Notes: generated by a model not told the origin, from the sequence alone. 64,000 nt of DNA from Pseudomonadota bacterium (GCA_021801255.1 JAJYYH010000015.1:1-64000); one strand, 5' to 3'; shown: positions 27,317-36,074, counted from the first letter of the stretch. Numbers and translations: made by a program.

Positions 27317-27358
27317 CGGAACCTGGCCCGCCGGTGGGGATTGCTCGGGCGCGGCGGT

Positions 27359-27664
27359 TCAGCCGAGGCGGCGGCGAACGACCAGGCCGAGGCCGATGAG
27401 GCCGGCGCCGAGCAGAGCGAGCGAGAATGGCTCGGGTTCGGCCTGGGTGTTCGCCGGGTTTGTCGCGAGCGTGCTGCCGCCCGCGCTTTCGCCCCGGCCA
27501 TGGGCGAGGATTTCCCATCCGGTTCCGGTCGCGGCGGCGAGCGTGATGCTGGCGCCGGGCCGCTCCACGCCCTGACCGGCGCCCCCGGATGGAGCGGCGA
27601 AGGCGAGCGCCACGCCGGCCAGCAGAGCGAGGGCGGAAGCCGGAAGGAGGGAGCGTAGCGACAT
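27359..27664 (-). CDS. Small secreted PEP-CTERM protein
   Basis: 101 residues. An N-terminal signal peptide (LLPASALALLAGVALAFA) is followed by a ~45-residue Gly/Ala/Thr-rich mature segment with no recognisable domain. The C-terminus reads EPEPFSLALLGAGLIGLGLV then RRR, i.e. PEP motif, transmembrane helix and basic tail: the PEP-CTERM sorting signal cut by exosortase. ATG 27664 has GCAGGAG seven bases upstream. Convergent with the RND pump. No exosortase is in the window. Function of the mature peptide unknown. Confidence 0.75.
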   Translation of the reverse strand: MSLRSLLPASALALLAGVALAFAAPSGGAGQGVERPGASITLAAATGTGWEILAHGRGESAGGSTLATNPANTQAEPEPFSLALLGAGLIGLGLVVRRRLG

Positions 27665-27712
27665 GGCGAACTCCTGCGTGTTTGCGAACCGAGGCGCTCA
27701 TCGAACGCCAGG

Positions 27713-27740
27713 AGTTTATCGCCGCCGCAGAAAATGTCAA
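27713..27740 (-). promoter_or_regulatory. Candidate sigma-70-type promoter of the PEP-CTERM gene
   Basis: Minus-strand TTGACA (27735-27740) and TAAACT (27713-27718) with a 16-bp spacer, about 50 bp upstream of the start codon. The 323-bp gap 27665-27987 is strikingly AT-rich from about 27735 to 27895 in an otherwise GC-rich window and contains no supported gene. Confidence 0.5.
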
Positions 27741-27987
27741 TAATGTTAAAAAAATTCTATTTATATCTTTCATATCTGTGTGCAATAATTTTAGAACAAT
27801 GTATTTGTTTTTATACAATTTTCCTCTGCATGCGCTAAAAATTCTAGAAAATAATTATAGCGCCCATAATATGATATATGAAAACAAATTGCTCTGACCG
27901 CATGGCGCGATCAAGGGGGCAGACGGTCCCCGTGAAGCGGCGCGGAGCGTCCTTGCGAGCGGCTCGGGCCGAGCGCGCCGGGAGCTT

Positions 27988-29970
27988 CTAGCGCCCGGCG
28001 GGAGCGGCGAATTTCTCGGCGATCGCGCTCGGCGCCTCGGCGAGATGGTCGAAATGGCGGCGGTAGGTGCCGAGGCCCATAGTCTGCGAGCGCAATTCGA
28101 TGATCAGGCCATGCAACTCGGCTTCGGGCAGCAGCGCCTCGACCTCGTCCCAGCCCGGCCAGCCGGGTTTTTCGGCATAGCCGAGGATGCGCCCGCGACG
28201 CGACGAGATCAGCCGCTGCGCGCTCGCGGTGACATCGTTGGGAAGAGCGATGGCGAGGTGGTCGATCGGCTCCAACAAGACCGGGTCGGCCTTCGCCAGC
28301 GCTTCCTGGATCGCCATGCGGGTCGCCGTCTTGAACGCCAGGTCGGAGCTATCGACGGTATGGAATCCGCCATCGACCAGCGTCACCGCGATATCGACCA
28401 CGGGAAAGCCGAACACGCCCTTCGCGAGCGTCGCCGCCGCCGCCTCGCCGACGGCCGGAATGAACTGGCGCGGCACCACGCCGCCGGTGATGCGATCGAC
28501 GAACAAGAATCCCTCGCCCCGCCCGCGCGGCTCGATTTCCAGGGTAACATCGGCGAACTGGCCGTGGCCGCCGGTCTGGCGCTTGAAGCGGGCGTGCTCG
28601 CGCACCGCGCGGCGGATGGTTTCTTTGAAGGCGACCATCGGCCGGCGCGTCACGAGGCGGAGGCCATAGGCCTTGGCCAGCCGCTCGAGCGCGGCGTTGA
28701 GATGGATTTCTCCCTGGCCGTGCAGCACGGTCTCGCCGGTTTCCGGATTATGCTCGATGGTAAGCGCGGGATCCTCCTCGGCGATTTTCTGCAGGGCGCC
28801 GGAGAGTTTCACTTCATCCTTGCGCTCCTCGGGAGCGATCGCGAGGGCGTGGACCGGGGCGGGTGGCGCTGGCCAGGGCAGAGTTTCAGCCGTGCCGCCA
28901 TTGGCGGTGAGCACCGCGCCGGTGGGCGCGCCTTCCAGCCGCCCGAGCGCGACCAGCGCCCCTGCCCCCGCCTCGGCGATTTTTTGCAGCTCCTCGCCCA
29001 ACGGGCGCTGGATGCCGCCGAGCCGCGTCCCGTTCAGGCTCATGCCCTCGCGCACCACGCCGCGCCAGATCCGTGCATAGGAGAGTTTGCCGGCGTGCCC
29101 GGCATGCAGGGTCTTGAAAACCTGGGCGAGCGGCGCATCACCCGCGGCGATGCCGTGTCGACGCGCGGTCAGGGCGGGATCCGGCGCGTCGTGGCGGAGC
29201 GCCTTCCACAGCCGCCGCACCCCCTGGCGGCGATCGGCGGCGCCGAACAGCACCTCGGCGATCGCACCCATCGCCTCGCCGCGGCTGAGCTGGTGAAACA
29301 CTTCCTCCGTCGTCGGCTCGATATCCTCGAGAAGTTTTTCCAACAAGGCGTCGTCATGGTCGGCGAGGGTCTCGAGCAAGCCGGCGCGCGCCTCCCGTTC
29401 GCGCGCAGCGATCGTGGCGGGGAGCGCGATCAGCTCCGAGGCCTCGCCGGGGCGATAGCGATAGGCGCGCTCGCTCACCACATCGACATAGCCGGTGATC
29501 CGCTCGCCCTCGCGGATCGGCACCTCACGCAGCACGAGTTTGGCCAGAGCGAGTGCCTGCAGGGCGGCGAGCGTGTCTTGCACACGCCCGGTGAGCGTAT
29601 CTATCCGGTTGATGAACACCAGGTAGGGTGTACCGGACAGGGCGAGCGTGCGGAGATAGGGAAAAACGGCGCGGGCCCGCGCGGGGTCGGGATCGACGAC
29701 GAGGACAGCGAAATCGACGATTTTGAGCGCCGCCTCGGTCTCATGAAAAAACTCGATCGACCCCGGACAATCGAGCAGGGACCAGGTTTCGCCAAGGAAT
29801 TCGGCCCCGCCCAGGGCGAGGCTGGTACTCGCCGTGCGCTCGCGCGTGCTGGCGCGCTTGGGGGGTGTGCCGGCGGCGCTGAGCAAGGCCTCGAACAGCG
29901 TCGTCTTGCCGCTGCCATAGGGGCCGATAAGGGCGGCGGAGCGAGAGCGCGGCGCCATCATCTCGGACAT
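27988..29970 (-). CDS. Elongation factor G-like translational GTPase
   Basis: 660 residues, EF-G domain order but shorter than canonical EF-G (~690-700). G1 is GPYGSGKTT, G3 is DCPGS and G4 reads NRID rather than NKID, so the GTPase motifs are modified. EF-G domain IV/V features remain (TGGHGQFADV, QTMGLGTY near the end). Such EF-G-like paralogues occur beside the true fusA in many proteobacteria and their role is poorly defined. The ATG at 29970 (MSEMMAP) has GGAGGCGAT in front. Confidence 0.85.
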   Translation of the reverse strand: MSEMMAPRSRSAALIGPYGSGKTTLFEALLSAAGTPPKRASTRERTASTSLALGGAEFLGETWSLLDCPGSIEFFHETEAALKIVDFAVLVVDPDPARARAVFPYLRTLALSGTPYLVFINRIDTLTGRVQDTLAALQALALAKLVLREVPIREGERITGYVDVVSERAYRYRPGEASELIALPATIAAREREARAGLLETLADHDDALLEKLLEDIEPTTEEVFHQLSRGEAMGAIAEVLFGAADRRQGVRRLWKALRHDAPDPALTARRHGIAAGDAPLAQVFKTLHAGHAGKLSYARIWRGVVREGMSLNGTRLGGIQRPLGEELQKIAEAGAGALVALGRLEGAPTGAVLTANGGTAETLPWPAPPAPVHALAIAPEERKDEVKLSGALQKIAEEDPALTIEHNPETGETVLHGQGEIHLNAALERLAKAYGLRLVTRRPMVAFKETIRRAVREHARFKRQTGGHGQFADVTLEIEPRGRGEGFLFVDRITGGVVPRQFIPAVGEAAAATLAKGVFGFPVVDIAVTLVDGGFHTVDSSDLAFKTATRMAIQEALAKADPVLLEPIDHLAIALPNDVTASAQRLISSRRGRILGYAEKPGWPGWDEVEALLPEAELHGLIIELRSQTMGLGTYRRHFDHLAEAPSAIAEKFAAPAGR

Positions 29971-30130
29971 ATCGCCTCCCTGCCGGTAAATCGCGGCGTT
30001 GGTTCGCGCCGCCGCCTCCCGGGAAGATCGGACGCCCGGAGCACGCAACGCCCGGTGAGCCTTGCCTAATTCGCAACATCAGGCAAGCCCGGCGGCGCTA
30101 TGGAGCGAGCCCGTCGCGGCCGGGGGTGGC

Positions 30131-30391
30131 TCAACTCCCGGTGGGTGGACGCAGATGGCCGGCGCGCACGCCGGCGATGGCGTTATTCAGGATGGCCTCG
30201 ATCGCCGCCTCGTTGAGCGTCTGCGACAATAACCCGAGCGCCCCGCCCAGCAAGGCGGAAGCGATGGAAAGCTCATCGACATGCTTTTCCATGAGAAACT
30301 GGATGGCATGATCGATCACCGAGCCGGCCTGGCCGAGATCGGCGGGGATCGGCCCGTCCGCCGCGCTGTCCTTGTCCGGTCGCTCGCCCAT
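30131..30391 (-). CDS. Small conserved hypothetical protein
   Basis: 86 residues, not assigned to a family. Acidic N-terminus, then a mostly helical body with HAIQFLMEKHVDELSIASAL and an alanine/glycine/leucine-rich segment (LLGGALGLLSQTLNEAAIE). No signal peptide. It lies between the Atm1-like exporter (36 bp downstream of that gene's... opposite order: exporter follows at 30427 end) and the EF-G-like gene, all on the minus strand. Codon use looks like its neighbours, which supports it being a real gene. Confidence 0.55.
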   Translation of the reverse strand: MGERPDKDSAADGPIPADLGQAGSVIDHAIQFLMEKHVDELSIASALLGGALGLLSQTLNEAAIEAILNNAIAGVRAGHLRPPTGS

Positions 30392-30426
30392 CCCGCCGAT
30401 CCTCCCTCATGCCATGAGACCACATT

Positions 30427-32238
30427 TCAAACCGCCGCCACATCCGCGCGCTCGCGGGCGCGGGCCTGCATCGCCCAGAGTTCGGCATAGCGGCCGCCCC
30501 GCTCGAGCAGCGCCCGATGCGTGCCGCGCTCGGCCACCTTGCCGGCCGCCAGCACGATGATCTCATCGGCATCGACCACGGTCGAGAGGCGATGGGCGAT
30601 GACCAGCGTGGTGCGGCTCTGAGCGAGGCGACGGAGCGCGGTTTCGATCTCGCGCTCGGTTGCGGTATCGAGCGCGCTGGTGGCCTCGTCAAGGATGAGA
30701 AGGCGCGGGTTCTTGAGAATGGTCCGCGCGATCGCCACGCGCTGGCGCTCGCCGCCCGAAAGCTTGAGCCCGCGCTCGCCGACCCGCGTCGCGTAGCCCT
30801 CGGGAAGCCCCGTGATGAACTCATGGATTTGCGCCAGCCGCGCCGCCGCCTCGATCTCGGCCGGGCTGGCCGCAGGCCGGCCATAGGCGATGTTGTAGCC
30901 GATCGTGTCGTTGAACAGCACGGCGTCCTGGGGCACCACGCCGATCGCCGCCCTGAGGCTCTCCTGTGTCAGGTCGCGAAGATCATGCCCGTCGATCAGC
31001 ACCCGCCCGGCGGTCGCGTCATAGAAGCGGAACACGAGGCGCGCGATGGTCGATTTTCCCGCCCCCGTCGCGCCGACGATCGCGAGCTTGCCTCCCGCGG
31101 GCAGCGAAAAACTCACCCCGCGCAGGATCTCGCGTGACGGTTCATAGCCGAAATGGACATTTTCGAAGGCCAGCGCCGCCGGCGCCGCGGCTTGCGGCAA
31201 GGCGATCGCGTCCGGACGATCGGTGATCGCCGTGGTCTCGGCAAGCAAGCGGAACATCTGCTCCATGTCCACCAGCCCTTGCTTGATCTCGCGATAGACG
31301 AAGCCCAGCATGTTGAGCGGCTGGTAGAGCTGCATGAGATAGGTGTTGACGAGCACGAAATGGCCGAGGCTGACGCGCCCATTGACGACATCGGCGCCGG
31401 CCATCAGCATCACCGCGCCCAGACCGAACGCAATGATGACGCCCTGGCCGAAATTGAGCGCGCTCAGCGTCACCTGCGATTTCACCGCGGCGCGCTCATA
31501 GGCCGCGAGCGAGGCATCGAAACGACGCACCTCATGCGCCTCGTTGCCGAAATACTTGACCGTCTCGTAGTTCAAGAGGCTGTCCACCGCCTTGGTCTGG
31601 GCATCGCTGTCCATGGCGTTCATGGTGCGGCGGAAGCGCACCCGCCGGTTGGTGAGGGCGAGGGTGAATGCAATATAGAGGAGCACCGCGCAAAGCGTCA
31701 CGGCGGCGAAGCGCCAGTCGAACATCCGCCAGACAATGGCGGTGACCAGCAGCACTTCGAGCAGCGTCGGCAGGATATTGAACACGGCGAAACGCAGCAC
31801 CTGCTCGATGCCGCGCATGCCGCGGTCGATGGCGCGCGCCAGCCCCCCGGTGCGCCGCTCAAGGTGAAAGCCGAGCGAGAGATGATGGAGGTGGATGAAG
31901 GTCTCGCGCGCGACCCGGCGCACGGTGCGCTGCTGCACGGCGGCGAAGAGGCCGTCGCGTAACTCGCCGAATCCCGCGGCGGCGATACGCATCAGGCCGT
32001 AACCCAGGATCAGCGCCACCGGCAGCGCCGCGACACCGCCGCCCTTGGGCGCCAGGATATCGACGGCACGGCTATAGAAAACCGGCACCGCGACGGTCGC
32101 CACCTTGGCGGCGATCAGGCTCGCCATCGCCAGCGCGACGCGCCCCTGCGCCGCCGGTTCGCCGCGCGGCCAGAGCCAGACCAGCAGCGAGGCGATAGTG
32201 GCGAGCGAGGAACGGGACGCGGGGGGAGCGGTGCGCAT
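30427..32238 (-). CDS. Atm1-type ABC exporter (fused TM and ATPase domains)
   Basis: 603 residues. N-terminal half has six membrane helices (LAMASLIAAKVATVAVPVFY onward). C-terminal ATPase has Walker A GATGAGKST, signature LKLSGGERQRVAIAR and Walker B LLILDEATSALD. The stretch TKAVDSLLNYETVKYFGNE is the hallmark of the Atm1/HMT1 family, which exports glutathione-linked metal or sulfur species and protects against heavy metals. ATG 32238 preferred over 32253 because GAGGA lies 8 bp ahead. Divergent from the Nudix gene. Confidence 0.9.
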   Translation of the reverse strand: MRTAPPASRSSLATIASLLVWLWPRGEPAAQGRVALAMASLIAAKVATVAVPVFYSRAVDILAPKGGGVAALPVALILGYGLMRIAAAGFGELRDGLFAAVQQRTVRRVARETFIHLHHLSLGFHLERRTGGLARAIDRGMRGIEQVLRFAVFNILPTLLEVLLVTAIVWRMFDWRFAAVTLCAVLLYIAFTLALTNRRVRFRRTMNAMDSDAQTKAVDSLLNYETVKYFGNEAHEVRRFDASLAAYERAAVKSQVTLSALNFGQGVIIAFGLGAVMLMAGADVVNGRVSLGHFVLVNTYLMQLYQPLNMLGFVYREIKQGLVDMEQMFRLLAETTAITDRPDAIALPQAAAPAALAFENVHFGYEPSREILRGVSFSLPAGGKLAIVGATGAGKSTIARLVFRFYDATAGRVLIDGHDLRDLTQESLRAAIGVVPQDAVLFNDTIGYNIAYGRPAASPAEIEAAARLAQIHEFITGLPEGYATRVGERGLKLSGGERQRVAIARTILKNPRLLILDEATSALDTATEREIETALRRLAQSRTTLVIAHRLSTVVDADEIIVLAAGKVAERGTHRALLERGGRYAELWAMQARARERADVAAV

Positions 32239-32347
32239 GGATGATCCTCGCATGTGGCACGACGCCCCCCGGTTGCAAACCCCACCCTCTCGCTGGTCTG
32301 CCCGGCTTCATCTGGGCAAAGCCGCGCCAGCCCCCCATCTCAAGGGA

Positions 32348-33166
32348 ATGGAGGGTCTCTTCCGTCACATCGCGCTCTGCAACAACGCCCACCTGCCCGG
32401 CGCACGGCGGCGCTTCCTGCTCGGCGCGCGGCATGTCGGCTGGATCATGCCCGACCTCGCTCACCGGCTCCTGGCGTTTCCCGCGATCCGCGAAACGCCC
32501 GAGGGTATCGTACTCGCCACGCCCGAAGCCCTGCCAGCTATCGCCGCCGCTCTCGCCGCAAGCGGGCATTTCGCCTGGCGCGGCGAGGCGTTCGATGTGC
32601 GCGCCGCGCCGGGCGGACCGCCGCAGGCCCGCATCGATCGCGGTGCCCTGCCGCTGTTCGGCATGATCGCCGAGGGCGTGCATGTCAACGGGCTGGTGCG
32701 GCGCGGGCGCGATATTTTCCTCTGGGTCGCACGCCGCTCGGCCGACCGCCCGCTCGATCCCGGCAAGCTCGACCATCTGGTGGCGGGCGGGATTCCCGCC
32801 GGGCTCGGCGCCAGAGAAACCCTGATCAAGGAAGCCGCCGAGGAAGCCGCGATCCCGCCCGAACTCGCCCGTCGCGCGCTGCCCGTCGCCACCATCGACT
32901 ACGCCATGGAACGCCCCGAGGGGCTGCGCCGTGACCGGCTGCACTGCTTCGACCTCGAACTCCCGGAAAATTTCCGCCCGCGCGCCGCCGACGGCGAGGC
33001 CGCCGGCTTCGACCTCATCCCGCTCGCCGCGGTGCTGGAAATGGTGGCCACCAGCGATGCCTTCAAATTCAACGTCAACCTGGTGCTGATCGACCTCTTC
33101 CTGCGCACCGGCCTGATCCCCGCCAACCCCCGCCTCCGCGCCGCGCTCAGCGCCGGCAAGGTTTAA
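32348..33166 (+). CDS. Nudix hydrolase with DUF4743-type N-terminal domain
   Basis: 272 residues. The N-terminal ~115 residues (LFRHIALCNNAHLPG ...) resemble the DUF4743 domain found in front of Nudix domains in Tnr3/thiamine-pyrophosphokinase-related proteins. The Nudix box is degenerate: GGIPAGLGARETLIKEAAEE keeps the REx2xEE core but not the first glutamate, as usual in this subgroup. Likely a pyrophosphohydrolase acting on thiamine diphosphate-like or other nucleotide-like compounds. Start uncertain, since the frame is open upstream; ATG 32348 fits homologous N-termini. Confidence 0.8.
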   Translation: MEGLFRHIALCNNAHLPGARRRFLLGARHVGWIMPDLAHRLLAFPAIRETPEGIVLATPEALPAIAAALAASGHFAWRGEAFDVRAAPGGPPQARIDRGALPLFGMIAEGVHVNGLVRRGRDIFLWVARRSADRPLDPGKLDHLVAGGIPAGLGARETLIKEAAEEAAIPPELARRALPVATIDYAMERPEGLRRDRLHCFDLELPENFRPRAADGEAAGFDLIPLAAVLEMVATSDAFKFNVNLVLIDLFLRTGLIPANPRLRAALSAGKV

Positions 33167-33278
33167 GGCAAGGGGCGCCGCCCCTCGACCCCGCCAGGGA
33201 CAGAACTCCCTGGACCGAGGGGAGGGGGTCTGGGACCAATGACCCCAGCGGGTCGAGGGCAGAGCCCTCGCCTTAAAC
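33162..33278. repeat. Multi-hairpin element between convergent genes (family 2, copy 1)
   Basis: GTTTAAGGC (33162-33170) and GCCTTAAAC (33270-33278) are inverted arms that include both flanking stop codons. Inside are further stems: AGGGGCG/GCCCCT, AGGGA/TCCCT, GGGGTC/GACCCC and CGAGGGC/GCCCTCG. The right half follows the pattern GTCTGGG...CCCCAGCGGGTC.AGGGC...GCCCT.GCCTTA shared with 52386 and 58361. Likely acts as a bidirectional terminator. Confidence 0.75.
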
Positions 33279-33707
33279 TTCCGGTTGGGCGGCGGTGGCG
33301 ATGGCGATTTCCTGTGGCTCGCTCGGCTGATCGCCGGTGCCTGGCGCGGGCTCGCCGTCCTCGGTATCGAGGTCGAAGGTCCGGCGTGGCGGCAGCTGGC
33401 CGTTCTGCTGCTGTTGCGCCTGGGTCATCGCGTTGAGGATGCGAAAGTAGTGTTCAGCGTATTGAAAATAACTCTCGGCCATCACCCGGTCGCCGGAGCT
33501 GGTCGCGTCGCGGCCGAGCTGGAGGTATTTCTCGTAAAGTTGCTGCGACGTGCCGCGCAGGCGAAGATCGGGGCCGTTGCTGTCGAACACGTGGTTACGA
33601 TTGAGCGGCACGCCGCCCTGGTGGTGGCGGATGGTACCTCCCCCGCTCGCGCCATTGCCGCGATGGTTGCGCCCGCGCATTCGTTTGATATTCATGTTGA
33701 TCGTCAT
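33273..33707 (-). CDS. DUF4167 domain protein
   Basis: 144 residues. Highly basic glycine/asparagine-rich N-terminus (MNIKRMRGRNHRGNG), then the DUF4167 core DSNGPDLRLRGTSQQLYEKY followed by DATSSGDRVMAESYFQYAEHY, then an acidic Pro/Gln-rich tail. Usually found just behind prmC in alphaproteobacteria, as here. The basic tail suggests RNA or ribosome association, but the function is unknown. ATG 33707 has AGGAAAGC upstream. Confidence 0.88.
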   Translation of the reverse strand: MTINMNIKRMRGRNHRGNGASGGGTIRHHQGGVPLNRNHVFDSNGPDLRLRGTSQQLYEKYLQLGRDATSSGDRVMAESYFQYAEHYFRILNAMTQAQQQQNGQLPPRRTFDLDTEDGEPAPGTGDQPSEPQEIAIATAAQPEV

Positions 33708-33953
33708 GCTTTCCTGTTCGCAGCCCCGGCCCGCCGGGCGAACGGCACTTCGCCGCCGTTTCCGGAGCCTCGGGAAAAGTTCTATCGACATGGCTTCCGC
33801 CCCGCCCCCACGCCCCGGCCAGTTGATTCGGTCTCAACCGTCGGCCTTCGGCATGGACAAGAGCCAACCTTCCAGGTCGGCCCCGCGACGCCGCGAGACC
33901 CTAGCCGCAAGCCGCCGGTTCGCCAATAGATTTTTCGTCGTCGGTACTATTTT

Positions 33954-34841
33954 TTATAGCCGCTGCGGCATCGTTGCCACAGCGACGGTGCCGGGCGCGC
34001 CGGCAGCGCCAAGCACCAGGGCGCGGGGAATGCCGGCGAGATCAGGCCGCGCCGTGATGGCGCAAAGCCCGGCCGCGTCGGCGAGCCCGGAGACCGCCGA
34101 TAACTGCCCCTGGCCGAGTTCAAGAACGGCAACCCCCGCCGGGGCGAGAAGGGCAGGCAACGCCGCGAGCACGGCGCGATAGGCGGCCAGCCCATCGGCG
34201 CCGCCATCGAGGGCGAGGGGAGGGTCAAACCGCGCGACTTCGGGCTCCAACGTGGCGATTTCGGCGCTGGCGATATAGGGCGGGTTGCACAGCACGAGAT
34301 CGAACCGGCCGGCGATCGCCGTGCCCCAATCAGCGCAGAGGAACGCCGCCCGCCCAGCCAAGCCAAGTGCCGCGGCATTGCGCGCGGCGCAGCGGCAGGC
34401 GCTTGCGGCGCGGTCGACGCCGAGGCCGAAAGCGGCGGGGAATTCGCGCAAGGCGGCAAGCAGCAGGCAGCCTGAACCGGTGCCGAGATCGAGCACGCGG
34501 GTGACCTCGACGCGGCGCGGAAGAACAGCGAGGCTGGCCTCGATCACGGTCTCGGAATCGGGGCGTGGGATCAGGGTGGCCGGCGCGAGAGCGAGAGAAA
34601 AGCCCCAGAACTCCCGCCGGCCGAGGATCCGCGCCAGCGGCTCGCGCGCGCGGCGGCGGGCCAGGAGAGCGGCAAGGGCCGGCGCCGTAACCGGCTCATC
34701 GCGCCGCCGCAGCAGGGTTTCCTGATCACAACCGAGCGCGTGGGCCAGCAGGAGCCGCGCCTCAAGCCGCGCGGCCTCGATCCCCGCTTCGGCGAGCCGC
34801 GCGGCGGTTGCGGCGAGCTGGGCCGAAACTGTGGCCGTCAA
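33954..34841 (-). CDS. prmC: Peptide chain release factor N5-glutamine methyltransferase
   Basis: 295 residues. SAM motif I VLDLGTGSGCLLLA and the glutamine-binding NPPYIAS motif identify PrmC/HemK, which methylates the GGQ glutamine of release factors RF1 and RF2. The N-terminal helical substrate domain precedes ILGRREFWG and LIPRPDSETVIE. The start is TTG at 34841, overlapping the stop of the preceding small gene (TTGA). prfA, the usual upstream partner, is not adjacent here. Confidence 0.93.
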   Translation of the reverse strand: MTATVSAQLAATAARLAEAGIEAARLEARLLLAHALGCDQETLLRRRDEPVTAPALAALLARRRAREPLARILGRREFWGFSLALAPATLIPRPDSETVIEASLAVLPRRVEVTRVLDLGTGSGCLLLAALREFPAAFGLGVDRAASACRCAARNAAALGLAGRAAFLCADWGTAIAGRFDLVLCNPPYIASAEIATLEPEVARFDPPLALDGGADGLAAYRAVLAALPALLAPAGVAVLELGQGQLSAVSGLADAAGLCAITARPDLAGIPRALVLGAAGAPGTVAVATMPQRL

Positions 34842-35146
34842 TTTCCGCCATTGCTTGAGGCTTTGCCAGGGGCGAGCTTTTCCTGGATTTTATTACCCCA
34901 CTCGTCGAGCTTGTCGCCCGTCTTGTGCGCCGCCTTGTCGAGCGCCGCGCCGGTCTTGCCGGCGGCCTTGCCGACCGCCTCGGCCGCGTCGTTGCCCCAT
35001 TGGTCGAGTTTTTGTCCCGCCCGCTGCATCACCCCCTCATCGGCGCGCCCGGCGAGCGGCGCCAGGGCGATCGCCAGCGACGCCAGGAGCGCGCGCGAAG
35101 CGCGGCCTCTCCGCAGCGCGAAACGGTTGGTCTCAGCCCAAGTCAT
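34838..35146 (-). CDS. Small secreted amphipathic-helix protein of unknown function
   Basis: 102 residues. N-terminal signal peptide (ALLASLAIALAPLAGRADE, cleavage probably after GRA) followed by a hydrophilic Ala/Lys/Gly-rich helical body with imperfect repeats of the kind KLDQWGND and KLDEWGNK, reminiscent of stress-type helical proteins. No enzyme motif. Overlaps the prmC start by 4 bp and lies 14 bp downstream of the polysaccharide export ATPase gene. Confidence 0.6.
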   Translation of the reverse strand: MTWAETNRFALRRGRASRALLASLAIALAPLAGRADEGVMQRAGQKLDQWGNDAAEAVGKAAGKTGAALDKAAHKTGDKLDEWGNKIQEKLAPGKASSNGGN

Positions 35147-35159
35147 CGCTAAAATCTCC

Positions 35160-35966
35160 TCACTCCGCCAGCTTCGCGGCCGGCTCGCTCCGCCCCCCGA
35201 CCCGGGCCCTTCTTGCGGCCTCGGTCAGGGAGAGATAATGCGCGAGCACGGCATCCGGCGCGCCATCCTGCATGACGCGCCCCTGTTCGAGCCAGATCAC
35301 GCGGGAGCACCATTCCGCCACGACATCGTGAAGATGGCTCGACAACACAAGTATGTCAGCGCCCCGCACGAGGGTTTCAAGACGGCCCCGCGCCTTGTCC
35401 ATGAAATTGGCGTCGCCCGCAAGAAACCACTCATCCATCAGCAGCACTTCGGGATGGATGGCGGTGGCGAGCGCGAAGCCGAGCCGCACCACCATACCGG
35501 AGCTGTAGGTGCGGAGCGGCAGGTCGATGAATTCGTCAAGTTCGGCGAATTCCCGCACATCTTCCTCCATGCGGCGGATGGCGGCGCGGTTGAGGCCGGC
35601 ATAGAGGCCGCGCAGCGCGATATTCTCGCGCCCGGTAAGTTCGGGGTTCATGCCGAGATTGGGATCGAGCAGGGCATTGAGACTGCCCTCGACGCGCACC
35701 GCGCCCCGCACCGGCTCATAGATGCCGGCCAGCGTGCGCAAAAGCGTCGTCTTGCCGGCGCCGTTGCGTCCGACGAGGCCGAGCCGGTCGCCGGGGCCGA
35801 GCTGGAAGGAAACATCGCGCAGCCCCTGCACCACCACCCGGCGATGTGCGTCCTTGCCAATGCGCCCGCCCGAGGCGGCGGCGAAAACCGCCCGCTTCAG
35901 GCTGCGCGCGCTGCCGTGATAGAGCGGAAAATCGACCGAGACATGATCCGCGATGATCGTCGCCAT
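35160..35966 (-). CDS. Polysaccharide ABC exporter ATP-binding protein (KpsT/Wzt-like)
   Basis: 268 residues. Walker A GRNGAGKTT near residue 67, KpsT-type GSLNALLDPNLGMNPELTG region, signature-like RTYSSGMVVRLGFALAT and Walker B EVLLMDEW. It lacks the C-terminal carbohydrate-binding domain of long Wzt proteins, so it is the KpsT form. Drives export of capsule or O-antigen chains through the permease at 36071. The gap to that permease gene is almost exactly one interspersed repeat. Confidence 0.9.
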   Translation of the reverse strand: MATIIADHVSVDFPLYHGSARSLKRAVFAAASGGRIGKDAHRRVVVQGLRDVSFQLGPGDRLGLVGRNGAGKTTLLRTLAGIYEPVRGAVRVEGSLNALLDPNLGMNPELTGRENIALRGLYAGLNRAAIRRMEEDVREFAELDEFIDLPLRTYSSGMVVRLGFALATAIHPEVLLMDEWFLAGDANFMDKARGRLETLVRGADILVLSSHLHDVVAEWCSRVIWLEQGRVMQDGAPDAVLAHYLSLTEAARRARVGGRSEPAAKLAE

Positions 35967-35968
35967 GG

Positions 35969-36074
35969 CCTCAGAGCCTGAAAATCAATCGAACTTGAAA
36001 ACGAATACCCTCTGGAAACATTGCTTTTTCCGATCAATTCCGGGGCACGAGGGCATTCTTTTTCAAACTCTCAG
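35969..36074. repeat. Interspersed 107-bp element, copy B
   Basis: Starts CCTCAGAGCCTGAAAATCAA and ends ATTCTTTTTCAAACTCTCAG. It fills the gap between the export permease stop (within its right end) and the export ATPase start codon (2 bp beyond its left end). The first ~45 bp are almost identical to copy A, whereas the middle differs. Confidence 0.8.

Noticed and set aside
28045-30069. 674-residue plus-strand ORF
   Set aside because: Exactly antisense to the EF-G-like gene, whose GTPase motifs are clear. Long antisense frames are expected at this GC content.
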